A stretch of DNA of 17,821 bases from an uncultured Anaerobutyricum sp. (GTDB lineage Bacteria; Bacillota; Clostridia; Lachnospirales; Lachnospiraceae), in the NCBI GenBank assembly GCA_934317185.1, contig CAKREJ010000025.1:1-17821 (forward strand), read 5' to 3'. How positions within the stretch are numbered: position 1 is the first letter of the stretch; each line of letters begins with the position of its first letter. Below, piece by piece: positions 1-7,258 of the stretch. The translations under genes and the position numbers were made by a program. The notes under the pieces are model-generated. The model was not told where the DNA came from, searched no databases, and was given only the letters and a program-made list of their open reading frames with translations.

Positions 1-31
1 TTTTTCGTCCGTCGCCTCTTCAAATCAGGAG

Positions 32-349
32 TTAAATAAATATTATGATTCCTTCAATGATAAATACCGCTGCACAGGCTCCTACCGCTACCACGATCAG
101 GCTTTTTCTCTGATAAGCAAGTATGATAGCAACTACAAGTCCTGCGATAGAAGAAATCAAATTTCCAGTTGCTGTAAAGATTGCCGGGATTGTCATGGCT
201 GCTAATACGGTATATGGAATATAATATAAAAAGGAATTAAAAAATTTGTTTTTTATTTTGTGTTTTACAAGTACAAGTGGAATGGCTCTGATTAAATAAG
301 TTACAATTGCCATCACTAAAAGATAGGGTAAAAATATTTTAAAGCTCAT
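32..349 (-). CDS. azlD: AzlD-family branched-chain amino acid exporter subunit
   Basis: This 105-residue protein is the small partner of AzlC; such pairs (AzlCD, YgaZH) export branched-chain amino acids or their analogues across the cytoplasmic membrane. It is almost entirely hydrophobic, with about four membrane segments, and has the AzlD-like run TYLIRAIPLVL near residues 17-27 and YIPYTVLAAMTIPA in the middle. It follows azlC with an 11-base overlap, so translation is probably coupled. I place the start at the ATG at 349, because GGAGG at 359-363 lies 9 bases upstream; a GTG at 355 would leave only 3 bases. Family assignment is firm; the exact substrate is inferred from the family. No terminator is visible in the 31 bases before the window edge. 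Confidence 0.9.
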   Translation of the reverse strand: MSFKIFLPYLLVMAIVTYLIRAIPLVLVKHKIKNKFFNSFLYYIPYTVLAAMTIPAIFTATGNLISSIAGLVVAIILAYQRKSLIVVAVGACAAVFIIEGIIIFI

Positions 350-1040
350 CTTCACTCACCTCCACTGGGAATAATATTGCCGCAATAAAAGATGCCACTA
401 CGGTACAGATAATAATTGCAAAACCACCGGAAAGGTTCGCAAATGCCGGGATATATTTCAATGCTATGCTAATCGTAATCGCAATGCATACCGCAGCAAA
501 GACATGACTGTCATCTCTCGCTTTTGGTACAACAACAGCGATAAACATTCCGTATAATGCAACACCTAATGCATTCGTAACGATCAGTGGTAAGATATTT
601 CCCAGTAAAGCTCCTCCTAATGTTCCAAGTGTCCATCCTATGATCGGTACTATCGTAAGTCCCGCAAAATAATTTCGTTTGATTTTTCCCGGATTCTGAA
701 TTGCTACAGCAAAGATTTCATCGGTGATGGCAAAGCCGAGAATCCATCTCCAGATTCCCGAAAAGTCATCATCAACCTTCTGAGAAAGTGAAATTGCCAT
801 AAGCATATATCTTAAGTTGATGATGAACTGTGAAAGTGCCATCTCAACGAGTGTTCCAAGTTCTGCAATAATCGTAAGTCCTGCAAACTGCCCTGCAGAT
901 GTTAAGTTTGTAAATGAAATAAGTACTGCCTCGCTGACAGTTAAATCTTTGTCTACTGCTAGAATCCCAAACGCAAAGGAAACGGCAACGTAGCCAAGTC
1001 CAATGGGGATTCCATCTCTGATTCCCTGTTTAAAGTTCAT
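339..1040 (-). CDS. azlC: AzlC-family branched-chain amino acid permease
   Basis: A 233-residue integral membrane protein of the AzlC family, the large subunit of a branched-chain amino acid exporter. The N-terminus carries the family signature region (GIRDGIPIGLGYVAVSFAFG, about residues 7-26), followed by the TSAGQFAGL stretch near residues 47-55 and NLRYMLMAISL near 75-85. The rest is a set of hydrophobic helices. The length is normal for the family. GGGGGA lies 3-4 bases before the ATG. It sits 122 bases after purD and overlaps azlD. It may be read through from the pur genes, because I see no strong promoter in the gap, but an 11-bp hairpin stands between them. Function is by family, not shown by the sequence itself. 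Confidence 0.9.
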   Translation of the reverse strand: MNFKQGIRDGIPIGLGYVAVSFAFGILAVDKDLTVSEAVLISFTNLTSAGQFAGLTIIAELGTLVEMALSQFIINLRYMLMAISLSQKVDDDFSGIWRWILGFAITDEIFAVAIQNPGKIKRNYFAGLTIVPIIGWTLGTLGGALLGNILPLIVTNALGVALYGMFIAVVVPKARDDSHVFAAVCIAITISIALKYIPAFANLSGGFAIIICTVVASFIAAILFPVEVSEDEL

Positions 1041-1056
1041 ATTTCCCCCAACAATG

Positions 1057-1093
1057 ACAGAGACTGCCAGCTTTACACACTTGCAGTCTCTGT
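1057..1093 (-). promoter_or_regulatory. Perfect 11-bp hairpin in the purD-azlC gap
   Basis: On the transcript ACAGAGACTGC pairs exactly with GCAGTCTCTGT across a 15-base loop. The hairpin ends 16 bases before the azlC start codon and just upstream of its GGGGGA ribosome binding site. Only a mildly U-containing stretch (CAUUGUU) follows, so it is a poor intrinsic terminator. It may be a weak attenuator, an mRNA end or processing site, or a protein-binding structure. The pairing is seen; the role is not. Confidence 0.6.
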
Positions 1094-1128
1094 TACTACT
1101 GTATACTTTTATTTTTCTATGATTATCA

Positions 1129-1178
1129 GTTACTTTTGATACTTCTGCAGCATCGGTTACTTTTATGCTTCTGCATCG
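1129..1178 (-). repeat. Imperfect head-to-tail tandem duplication across the purD stop codon
   Basis: Two adjacent units, 1156-1178 (23 bases) and 1129-1155 (27 bases), are near copies. In transcript sense the first reads CGATGC AGAAGCAT AAAAGTAAC and the second CGATGCTGC AGAAGTATC AAAAGTAAC. They differ by small insertions and two substitutions. The first unit contains the last codons and stop of purD, and the second lies just after the stop. It looks like a local slippage duplication of the gene's 3' end. Confidence 0.75.
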
Positions 1179-2440
1179 TCAATTGCTTTTCCGATATCAT
1201 GACGCATATATTTATTGTCAAAAGTTACCCACTCTGTTGCTGCATAAGCATTCTTTCTTGCTTCTTTTAAGTTGGCTCCCTTAGCAGTCACACCAAGTAC
1301 ACGGCCACCATTTGTAACGATTCCTTTATCTGTACGTTTTGTTCCTGCATGGAAGCAGTAATATCCGTCATGTTTTTTAAATTCATCAAGACCATTGATC
1401 ACATAACCTTTTTCGTAGGATACCGGATAACCGTCTGACGCAAGTACAACACAAACGGCTGCGTTATCTTCAAACTGCAGATCAACTTCGTCTAAATGTC
1501 CGTCGATACATGCCTCCATAACATCAATAATGTCATTCTTCATACGAGGAAGTACTACCTGTGCTTCCGGATCACCGAAGCGGGCATTGTATTCAAGAAC
1601 CTTTGGGCCATCCTCTGTCAGCATCAGACCGGTAAAGAGGATACCGACAAATGGTCTTCCTTCTGCTGCCATAGCATCCATAGTAGGCTGGTAAACGTAT
1701 TTTTCACAGAATTCTTCTACTTCTTTTGTATAGAACGGACTTGGGGAGAATGTTCCCATTCCACCGGTATTTAATCCCTGATCACCATCTTTTGCACGCT
1801 TATGATCCTGTGCACTCGTCATACATTTGATAGTCTTTCCATCACAGAAAGCAAGCACAGAAACTTCTCGACCTGTCATAAATTCTTCGATAACCATACG
1901 ATTTCCGGCATCTCCGAACTTCTTATCTTCCATGATGGTCTTTACGCCTTCTTTAGCTTCTTCTAAAGTATTGCAGATTAATACACCCTTTCCGAGAGCC
2001 AGTCCATCTGCCTTTAATACGATTGGGAACTTCGCAGTTTCAAGGTAAGCAAGTGCTGCCTCATCAGAATCAAAGTTCTCATATCCGGCTGTTGGAATGT
2101 TGTATTTCTTCATTAAATCTTTAGAAAATGCTTTGGAGCCTTCGATAATCGCTGCATTCTTTCTTGGACCAAATACACGAAGACCTTCTGCTTCAAATGC
2201 ATCTACAACACCGCCTACTAACGGATCATCCATACCTATAATAGTAAGATCAATCTCATTTTCCTTTGCAAACGCAACCAGCTTATCAAATTCCATTGCA
2301 CCGATGTTCACACACTCTGCATACTCTTCAATTCCTGCATTCCCCGGTGCACAGTAAATTTTATCTGCCTTTGCACTTTGAGAAACTGCCCATGCGATTG
2401 CGTGTTCTCTTCCACCACTGCCTACGATTAATATTTTCAT
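1163..2440 (-). CDS. purD: Phosphoribosylamine-glycine ligase (GAR synthetase)
   Basis: This cytoplasmic ATP-grasp enzyme joins glycine to phosphoribosylamine, step 2 of de novo purine synthesis. At 425 residues it has the usual length. Residues 7-14 are GSGGREHA, the N-domain nucleotide-like motif. The ATP-grasp region shows VLKADGLALGKGV (141-153) and VIEEFMTGREVSVLAF (183-198), followed by NTGGMGTFSPSPF (224-236) and the metal-site region VLEYNARFGDPEAQ (around 282-295). The start is supported by GGAGG 7 bases before the ATG. It is the last gene of purE-purM-purN-purD, 85 bases after purN, with an RNA hairpin in that gap. The last codons and stop lie inside a short tandem duplication, so the extreme C-terminus may have changed recently. 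Confidence 0.98.
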   Translation of the reverse strand: MKILIVGSGGREHAIAWAVSQSAKADKIYCAPGNAGIEEYAECVNIGAMEFDKLVAFAKENEIDLTIIGMDDPLVGGVVDAFEAEGLRVFGPRKNAAIIEGSKAFSKDLMKKYNIPTAGYENFDSDEAALAYLETAKFPIVLKADGLALGKGVLICNTLEEAKEGVKTIMEDKKFGDAGNRMVIEEFMTGREVSVLAFCDGKTIKCMTSAQDHKRAKDGDQGLNTGGMGTFSPSPFYTKEVEEFCEKYVYQPTMDAMAAEGRPFVGILFTGLMLTEDGPKVLEYNARFGDPEAQVVLPRMKNDIIDVMEACIDGHLDEVDLQFEDNAAVCVVLASDGYPVSYEKGYVINGLDEFKKHDGYYCFHAGTKRTDKGIVTNGGRVLGVTAKGANLKEARKNAYAATEWVTFDNKYMRHDIGKAIDDAEA

Positions 2441-2476
2441 CGGAATTCCTCCATTTATAACTATTCAAGAATGCAT

Positions 2477-2514
2477 CGGAATCTTCCCTCAAAGCAAGTG
2501 CAGGAAAGACTCCG
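2477..2514 (-). promoter_or_regulatory. 13-bp RNA hairpin between purN and purD
   Basis: In the transcript CGGAGTCTTTCCT (2514 to 2502) pairs along its full length with AGGGAAGATTCCG (2489 to 2477), leaving a 12-base loop. Two of the 13 pairs are G-U in the minus-strand RNA. On the plus strand those same positions would be A-C mismatches, so the structure is specific to the sense transcript. No U-run follows, so it is not a standard terminator. It lies about 36 bases upstream of the purD start and could stabilise or separate the purN and purD parts of the message. The role is inferred. Confidence 0.6.
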
Positions 2515-2525
2515 GAAATACATAA

Positions 2526-3152
2526 CTATTTATCAATTGTAACAACTCTGCCGTCTACATGAACCTTTCCATTTGCAATCAGATTAATTGTTTCCGGTAA
2601 AATCTTCCATTCTGCCTGTTCCATAATACGACGCTGTAAAACTTCCGGTGTATCCCCCTGTTCTACCATAACAGGCTTCTGCATAATGATCGGACCTGTA
2701 TCGGTTCCCTCATCTACAAAGTGAACTGTTGCTCCGGAAACTTTTACCCCTCTTTCCAATGCTTTCTCGTGAACATGAAGACCATAACAGCCTTTTCCAC
2801 AAAAAGATGGAATTAAAGATGGATGAATATTGATAATTCGATTCTCATATTCCTGAATGACACATGGCGGCACAACAACGAGATAGCCTGCAAGAACAAC
2901 AAGATCAATCTCTCTTTCTTTTAAAGCTTCTAAAAGCTTTTGATTAAATTCTTCTCTTGTCTCAAAACTCTTTGGTGACAAAAGCAATCCTTCTGTCCCA
3001 TAGTTTCTTGCACGTTCTAATGCGTAAGCACCTTCATTGTTACTGATTACGACACGAATTTCTGTATTGGTAATTTTTTTGCTGTCTACCGCATCAAGAA
3101 TCGCCTGCAGATTCGTACCGCCACCGGATACTAAAACTGCAACTTTTAGCAT
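2526..3152 (-). CDS. purN: Phosphoribosylglycinamide formyltransferase (GART, PurN type)
   Basis: It transfers a formyl group from 10-formyl-tetrahydrofolate to GAR, step 3 of purine synthesis. The 208-residue length fits the family. The N-terminal phosphate-binding loop is [11 protein letters not shown] (residues 8-18). The folate and catalytic region [14 protein letters not shown] begins at N108 with H110. [19 protein letters not shown] (138-156) supplies D151, matching the Asn-His-Asp triad of the E. coli enzyme by spacing from the HFV motif. Its ATG lies inside the end of purM (7-base overlap), so the two are probably translationally coupled. It uses folate-dependent PurN rather than formate-dependent PurT. 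Confidence 0.98.
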   Translation of the reverse strand: MLKVAVLVSGGGTNLQAILDAVDSKKITNTEIRVVISNNEGAYALERARNYGTEGLLLSPKSFETREEFNQKLLEALKEREIDLVVLAGYLVVVPPCVIQEYENRIINIHPSLIPSFCGKGCYGLHVHEKALERGVKVSGATVHFVDEGTDTGPIIMQKPVMVEQGDTPEVLQRRIMEQAEWKILPETINLIANGKVHVDGRVVTIDK

Positions 3153-4171
3153 AATGTTACTCCCTTTTCTCCTGCTTCAATGGAGCCGACAACATACGCT
3201 TCCTCTCCAACAGCCTTTAATGCTTCGATTGCTTTTTCTGCATCCTTTGGATCAAGAGCAAGCATCATACCGATTCCCATGTTGTATGTATTATACATCA
3301 TCTCTTCTGCAATATCTCCTTCTTTTGCAAGAAGACGGAAGATAGCCGGTACTTCATAACTGTCTTTCTTAACAACAGCACGAGCACCTTCCGGAAGCAT
3401 TCTTGGAATGTTCTCATAGAATCCACCACCGGTAATGTGGCTGCAGCCTTTGATTGTAATACCTGCTTCTTTTACTGCCTTTAATGCTTTTACATAAATC
3501 TTTGTTGGAGTAAGGAGTGCTTCTCCTAATGTTTTTCCGAGTTCTTCTCTGTATTCGTTTAATGCTTCTTTTTCCATAGGGAATACTTTACGAACAAGAG
3601 AATATCCGTTACTGTGAATTCCGGAGGATGTAATTCCCACAAGAACATCTCCTGCCTTGATATCTTTACCTGTGATCAAATCTTTTTCGTCAACGATTCC
3701 TACTGCGAAACCTGCCAGATCGTATTCATCTTCCGGATAAAATCCAGGCATTTCTGCTGTCTCTCCGCCGATAAGAGCAGCCTCAGACTGCTTACATCCA
3801 TCTGCAACACCGCTTACGATAGATGCGATCTTTTCCGGGAAGTTCTTACCACATGCAATATAATCAAGGAAGAATAATGGCTCTCCACCTGCACAGGCAA
3901 TATCATTCACACACATAGCAACACAGTCAATACCTACAGTATCATGCTTATCCATAAGAAAAGCAACCTTTAACTTTGTTCCAACACCGTCTGTACCAGA
4001 AACCAGTGTAGGATTCTCCATTGACATAAACTTCTTTAAAGAAAATGCTCCTGAAAATCCTCCGAGGTTTGTAAGTACCTCCGGTCTCATAGTTCCCTGT
4101 ACATATTTTTTCATTAATTCTACTGATTTGTATCCAGCTTCAATATCCACTCCGGCTTTCTTATAGTCCAT
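3146..4171 (-). CDS. purM: Phosphoribosylformylglycinamidine cyclo-ligase (AIR synthetase)
   Basis: This ATP-dependent enzyme closes the imidazole ring by converting FGAM to AIR, the fifth purine step. With the start at 4171 the protein is 341 residues, normal for PurM. Family motifs are GGFSGAF (37-43), [11 protein letters not shown] (58-68), [18 protein letters not shown] (89-106) and [11 protein letters not shown] further on. An ATG lies 27 bases upstream at 4198, but AAAGGAG at 4178-4184 is only 6 bases before the ATG at 4171, and the protein from there begins [10 protein letters not shown] as usual for the family. Its end overlaps purN by 7 bases. A 131-base gap separates it from purE. 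Confidence 0.98.
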   Translation of the reverse strand: MDYKKAGVDIEAGYKSVELMKKYVQGTMRPEVLTNLGGFSGAFSLKKFMSMENPTLVSGTDGVGTKLKVAFLMDKHDTVGIDCVAMCVNDIACAGGEPLFFLDYIACGKNFPEKIASIVSGVADGCKQSEAALIGGETAEMPGFYPEDEYDLAGFAVGIVDEKDLITGKDIKAGDVLVGITSSGIHSNGYSLVRKVFPMEKEALNEYREELGKTLGEALLTPTKIYVKALKAVKEAGITIKGCSHITGGGFYENIPRMLPEGARAVVKKDSYEVPAIFRLLAKEGDIAEEMMYNTYNMGIGMMLALDPKDAEKAIEALKAVGEEAYVVGSIEAGEKGVTLC

Positions 4172-4302
4172 GACAGACTCCTTTCTTTTATCCTGCATAT
4201 GCTTTATTTATTACAGCTATTATAATTCCCCACTAACGTATTCATACTGACCAATGTGTCAGATACAGATTGTCATATTTAGCTTACCTTCACCTTTATG
4301 AC

Positions 4303-4815
4303 TTACATCTGTTTCAGATACGCTTCGTACCCAATCTCATCAAGCTTATCCGCTTTGGCTACTACCTGATTCTTTAACTTCTCAGAGTAAGCTTTTAATC
4401 TCTCTAACAGCTCAGCATCGGATGTTGCAAGCATCTTTGCTGCAAGGATTCCGGCATTAGCTGCACCGTTAATTGCTACTGTCGCTACCGGAATACCTGT
4501 TGGCATCTGCACGATAGAATACAGCGAATCTACTCCTCCAAGATCTGATGTCTTCATTGGAATACCGATAACCGGCATTGGGAAAATCGCTGCACACATT
4601 CCCGGAAGATGTGCTGCCTTTCCGGCTCCTGCGATAATTACCTTATACCCTTTTTCTTCTGCACCTTTTGCATAAGCGAAAAATTCTTCCGGCTCTCTGT
4701 GTGCAGAGATAATTGTCATATCAAAGTCAATTCCAAGTTCCTTGAGTACGTCTGCAGCCTTTGCCATGATTGGCATATCTGAATCGCTGCCCATTACAAT
4801 ACCTACTTTAGCCAT
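4303..4815 (-). CDS. purE: 5-(carboxyamino)imidazole ribonucleotide mutase / AIR carboxylase subunit
   Basis: PurE makes CAIR from N5-CAIR (class I, paired with PurK) or directly from AIR and CO2 (class II). The 170-residue protein opens with GIVMGSDSDMPIM (5-17) and carries the catalytic SAHREPEEF with H39, then GAGKAAHLPGM (63-73) and GVDSLYSIVQMPTGIPVATVAI. The AHLPGM segment fits class I. A lysine (K66) replaces the more usual glycine in GAGGAAHLPGM. No purK is in this window. AAGGAG lies about 6 bases before the ATG. It is the first gene of the purE-M-N-D run and has a candidate promoter overlapping the end of pyrF. Confidence 0.97.
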   Translation of the reverse strand: MAKVGIVMGSDSDMPIMAKAADVLKELGIDFDMTIISAHREPEEFFAYAKGAEEKGYKVIIAGAGKAAHLPGMCAAIFPMPVIGIPMKTSDLGGVDSLYSIVQMPTGIPVATVAINGAANAGILAAKMLATSDAELLERLKAYSEKLKNQVVAKADKLDEIGYEAYLKQM

Positions 4816-4895
4816 TGTCTGCTCCTTTTTATTTCATATACTCAAAAATTCCACGAGTACATTTTATGGTGAAATGTTAATAAATAACTTGCGAA

Positions 4896-4923
4896 ATTAT
4901 AACAAAACTGCTTTATTTTACAA
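4896..4923 (-). promoter_or_regulatory. Candidate promoter for purE-M-N-D
   Basis: On the minus strand TTGTAA (-35, 4 of 6 matches) is followed after 16 bases by a perfect TATAAT (-10, 4896-4901). The -35 overlaps the last codons of pyrF. It would leave a leader of about 75 bases before purE, too short for a standard riboswitch plus terminator. No clear operator is visible. Confidence 0.5.
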
Positions 4924-5839
4924 AAGCGTTCTTTAAATCTTCCTTCATATCAAGCACTGCCTGACGGCTGGCATCTGCATAATCTACAGGACTAAACTTT
5001 TCTTTATATGGATCCTTCTGATAAGCACAGATAATTCCACGACTGGAGTTTACGATAGCACCTAATCCATCTTCGTTAAAGAACGGTGCTAAATCCTTAC
5101 CTGTTCCACCCTGTGCACCGTATCCTGGTACAAGAATATAGTTCTTAGGCATAATCTTGCGAAGTGCTGCTCCCATCTCTGGATACGTAGCTCCTACTAC
5201 TGCTCCTACATAGCTGTAATCTTCGCCCATAACATCTTCTCCCCACTCAGCTACCTTCTCGGCAACAATTTCATAAAGTGGCTTTCCGTCGATCTGACGA
5301 TCCTGGAATTCTCCACTGGATGGATTGGATGTCTTTACAAGAATAAATACACCTTTATCTGTGTCCTTGCATACCTTTAAGAATGGTTTTACACCATCAG
5401 AACCAAGATATGGATTCACGGTTACAAAATCTTCTGTAAATGGAGAATAAACGTGTTCTCCAATCTTTACGGTTCCAAGATGTCCGATCGCATACGCCTC
5501 AGAAGTAGAACCGATATCTCCTCTCTTGATATCCCCGATAATAACAAGACCTTTGCTCTTTGCATAATCACAGGTTTTTTTGAAAGCCTTCAGTCCCTCA
5601 ACACCAAACTGCTCATACATGGCAATCTGTGGCTTTACTGCCGGAATCAGATCATAAGTCGCATCAATAATGCCCTTATTGAACTGCCAGATTGCTTCAC
5701 ATGCACCTTCTAATGTCTCTCCATATGCAGCAAAAGCATCCTCTACCAGATGTTTAGGTACATAGGAAAGCATTGGGTCAAGACCAACGACAATAGGTGC
5801 GTCTTTTTCTTTGATTCCTTTTACTAACTGATTAATCAT
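4913..5839 (-). CDS. pyrF: Orotidine 5'-phosphate decarboxylase (type 2)
   Basis: It decarboxylates OMP to UMP, the last de novo pyrimidine step. At 308 residues it is the long type-2 form rather than the roughly 235-residue Bacillus type. VVGLDP (17-22) opens the barrel. The catalytic D-x-K-x-x-x-x-D array appears as IIGDIKRGDIGSTSEAYA, with D103, K105 and D108. FTEDFVTVNPYLGSDGVKPF (134-153) is typical of type 2, and LVPGYGAQGG near residue 240 binds phosphate. GGAGG lies about 5 bases before the ATG. It sits 95 bases after pyrC and 97 bases before purE, so it joins the pyrimidine and purine runs. A promoter lies in its upstream gap. Confidence 0.98.
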   Translation of the reverse strand: MINQLVKGIKEKDAPIVVGLDPMLSYVPKHLVEDAFAAYGETLEGACEAIWQFNKGIIDATYDLIPAVKPQIAMYEQFGVEGLKAFKKTCDYAKSKGLVIIGDIKRGDIGSTSEAYAIGHLGTVKIGEHVYSPFTEDFVTVNPYLGSDGVKPFLKVCKDTDKGVFILVKTSNPSSGEFQDRQIDGKPLYEIVAEKVAEWGEDVMGEDYSYVGAVVGATYPEMGAALRKIMPKNYILVPGYGAQGGTGKDLAPFFNEDGLGAIVNSSRGIICAYQKDPYKEKFSPVDYADASRQAVLDMKEDLKNAFVK

Positions 5840-5872
5840 AACTTCCTCCAGAATTCTACTGATATCCTTTTC

Positions 5873-5901
5873 ATTCTAGCATAAATTTTTTAAGATGTAC
5901 A
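5873..5901 (-). promoter_or_regulatory. Likely sigma-A promoter for pyrF
   Basis: TGTACA (-35, 4 of 6 matches) and TAGAAT (-10, 5 of 6) are 17 bases apart, with a TG one base upstream of the -10 (TGCTAGAAT, extended -10). The predicted start point leaves a leader of about 25-30 bases that contains the GGAGG of pyrF. pyrF can therefore be transcribed apart from pyrC. Confidence 0.65.
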
Positions 5902-5934
5902 CTCACGATATGCCAAAAAACGACACGATTATTC

Positions 5935-7203
5935 TTAGCCACGATATACAACTTTACCATCACAGATCGTATATTTTACTTTTCCATATAACTGTGCACC
6001 AAGAAACGGGGAATTTTCCGCTTTTGACTCGAAAGCTTCTACTGTTCGGACTTCATCCGGCGCAAAGATGACGATATCTGCAGCCGCTCCTTCTTTTAAT
6101 GTTCCACAGGCAAAATTATAAAGCTTTGCCGGATTAACCGTCATTTTTTCAAGAAGCTGCATCATAGTAAGATAGCCTCTTTTTACAAGAATTGTAATAC
6201 CAAGAGATAATGACGTTTCAAGTCCAATAATTCCACTTGGTGCTTTTGTAAATTCTCTCTCCTTTTCTTCCGCCGAATGAGGAGCATGATCTGTTGCGAT
6301 CATATCAATCGTTCCATCGGCTAACCCTTCGATAATCTTTGTTCGATCCCATTCTGTACGAAGTGGTGGATTCATCTTTGCCATCGTCTCGTAATTAAGT
6401 ACATCTTCCTCTGTTAAAGTAAAATGATGTGGGGTTGCTTCCGCAAAAATCTTTGCCCCCTGTTTTTTCGCATAACGGACTAAATCTACGGAACGACCGG
6501 AGGATATATGCTGGATATCTACCTTTGCTCCGGTATCCAATGCCAGCATCACATCTCTTGCCACCATCACATCCTCTGAAATTGCCGGTGCTCCGCCAAT
6601 ACCCATCTTTTCAGAAATCACTCCTTTATTCACTCCATTTACTTCATTAAGAGTCGGGTCTTCCTCATGCAGCGAGATCGGCATATCCATTTTTGCTGCT
6701 TCTTCCATTGCTTTTTTAATAAATCCGGCATCGGTTAATGGAATTCCGTCATCGGTAAATCCACAGGCACCGGCATCCACCATTGCCTGAAAATCTACCA
6801 ATTCTTTTCCCTCAAACCCTTTGGAAACTGCGGAAACCTGCTTTACATGCACCGGTAGCTTTTTCGCTCTTTGTAAAATATCCTGAATTACTTCCGGACT
6901 GTCTACAATTGGCTTTGTATTTGCCATACATACAACCGTTGTGAATCCTCCTGCCGCTGCTGCTCGGCTTCCCGTTTCCAGATCTTCTTTATAGGTAAGT
7001 CCCGGATCACGAAAATGCACATGCACATCAACAAGCCCCGGTGCGATAACACAGCCATCTGCATTGATAACTTCTGCTTCTGCTTCCCATTCCGGATGTT
7101 CTCCAAAACCGAGAATATGTTTATCCTCTACCCAAACATCTGTAAATTCACTTTTTCCTGAAGCCGGGTCCATTACATGACCATTTTTGATTACTAATTT
7201 CAT
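5935..7203 (-). CDS. pyrC: Dihydroorotase (class I, zinc amidohydrolase)
   Basis: It cyclises carbamoyl aspartate to dihydroorotate. From the start at 7203 the protein has 422 residues. The metal site begins with HVHFRDPG (H61, H63), followed by the class I bridging aspartate in TDDG (D151), H179 in SLHEED, H232 in DIQHIS and the catalytic aspartate in ATDHAPH (D305). This pattern is the long microbial type, not the E. coli type with a carboxylated lysine. A GTG at 7218 would begin inside the ribosome binding site; GAGGAG at 7211-7216 is 7 bases before the ATG at 7203, and MKLVIKNG is the normal family N-terminus. It follows the M29 peptidase gene by 55 bases, without a visible terminator between them. 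Confidence 0.98.
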   Translation of the reverse strand: MKLVIKNGHVMDPASGKSEFTDVWVEDKHILGFGEHPEWEAEAEVINADGCVIAPGLVDVHVHFRDPGLTYKEDLETGSRAAAAGGFTTVVCMANTKPIVDSPEVIQDILQRAKKLPVHVKQVSAVSKGFEGKELVDFQAMVDAGACGFTDDGIPLTDAGFIKKAMEEAAKMDMPISLHEEDPTLNEVNGVNKGVISEKMGIGGAPAISEDVMVARDVMLALDTGAKVDIQHISSGRSVDLVRYAKKQGAKIFAEATPHHFTLTEEDVLNYETMAKMNPPLRTEWDRTKIIEGLADGTIDMIATDHAPHSAEEKEREFTKAPSGIIGLETSLSLGITILVKRGYLTMMQLLEKMTVNPAKLYNFACGTLKEGAAADIVIFAPDEVRTVEAFESKAENSPFLGAQLYGKVKYTICDGKVVYRG

Positions 7204-7258
7204 CCTGACTCTCCTCACTTTGTTTTGTTTATCTTTATATTTGTAAATACACTTTTAA

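Noticed and set aside
1..31. A terminator or gene start at the left edge
   Set aside because: Thirty-one bases show no stem or clear reading frame; the sequence is cut by the window.
4199..4302. Overlapping short stems in the purE-purM gap (CTGAC/GTCAG and a mismatched 8-bp stem)
   Set aside because: The stems are short, one has a mismatch, and no U-run follows; chance pairing is likely.
4816..4912. Possible purine riboswitch or PurR box before purE
   Set aside because: The leader is too short, there is no riboswitch core or terminator pair, and only a partial CGAA-type match is present.
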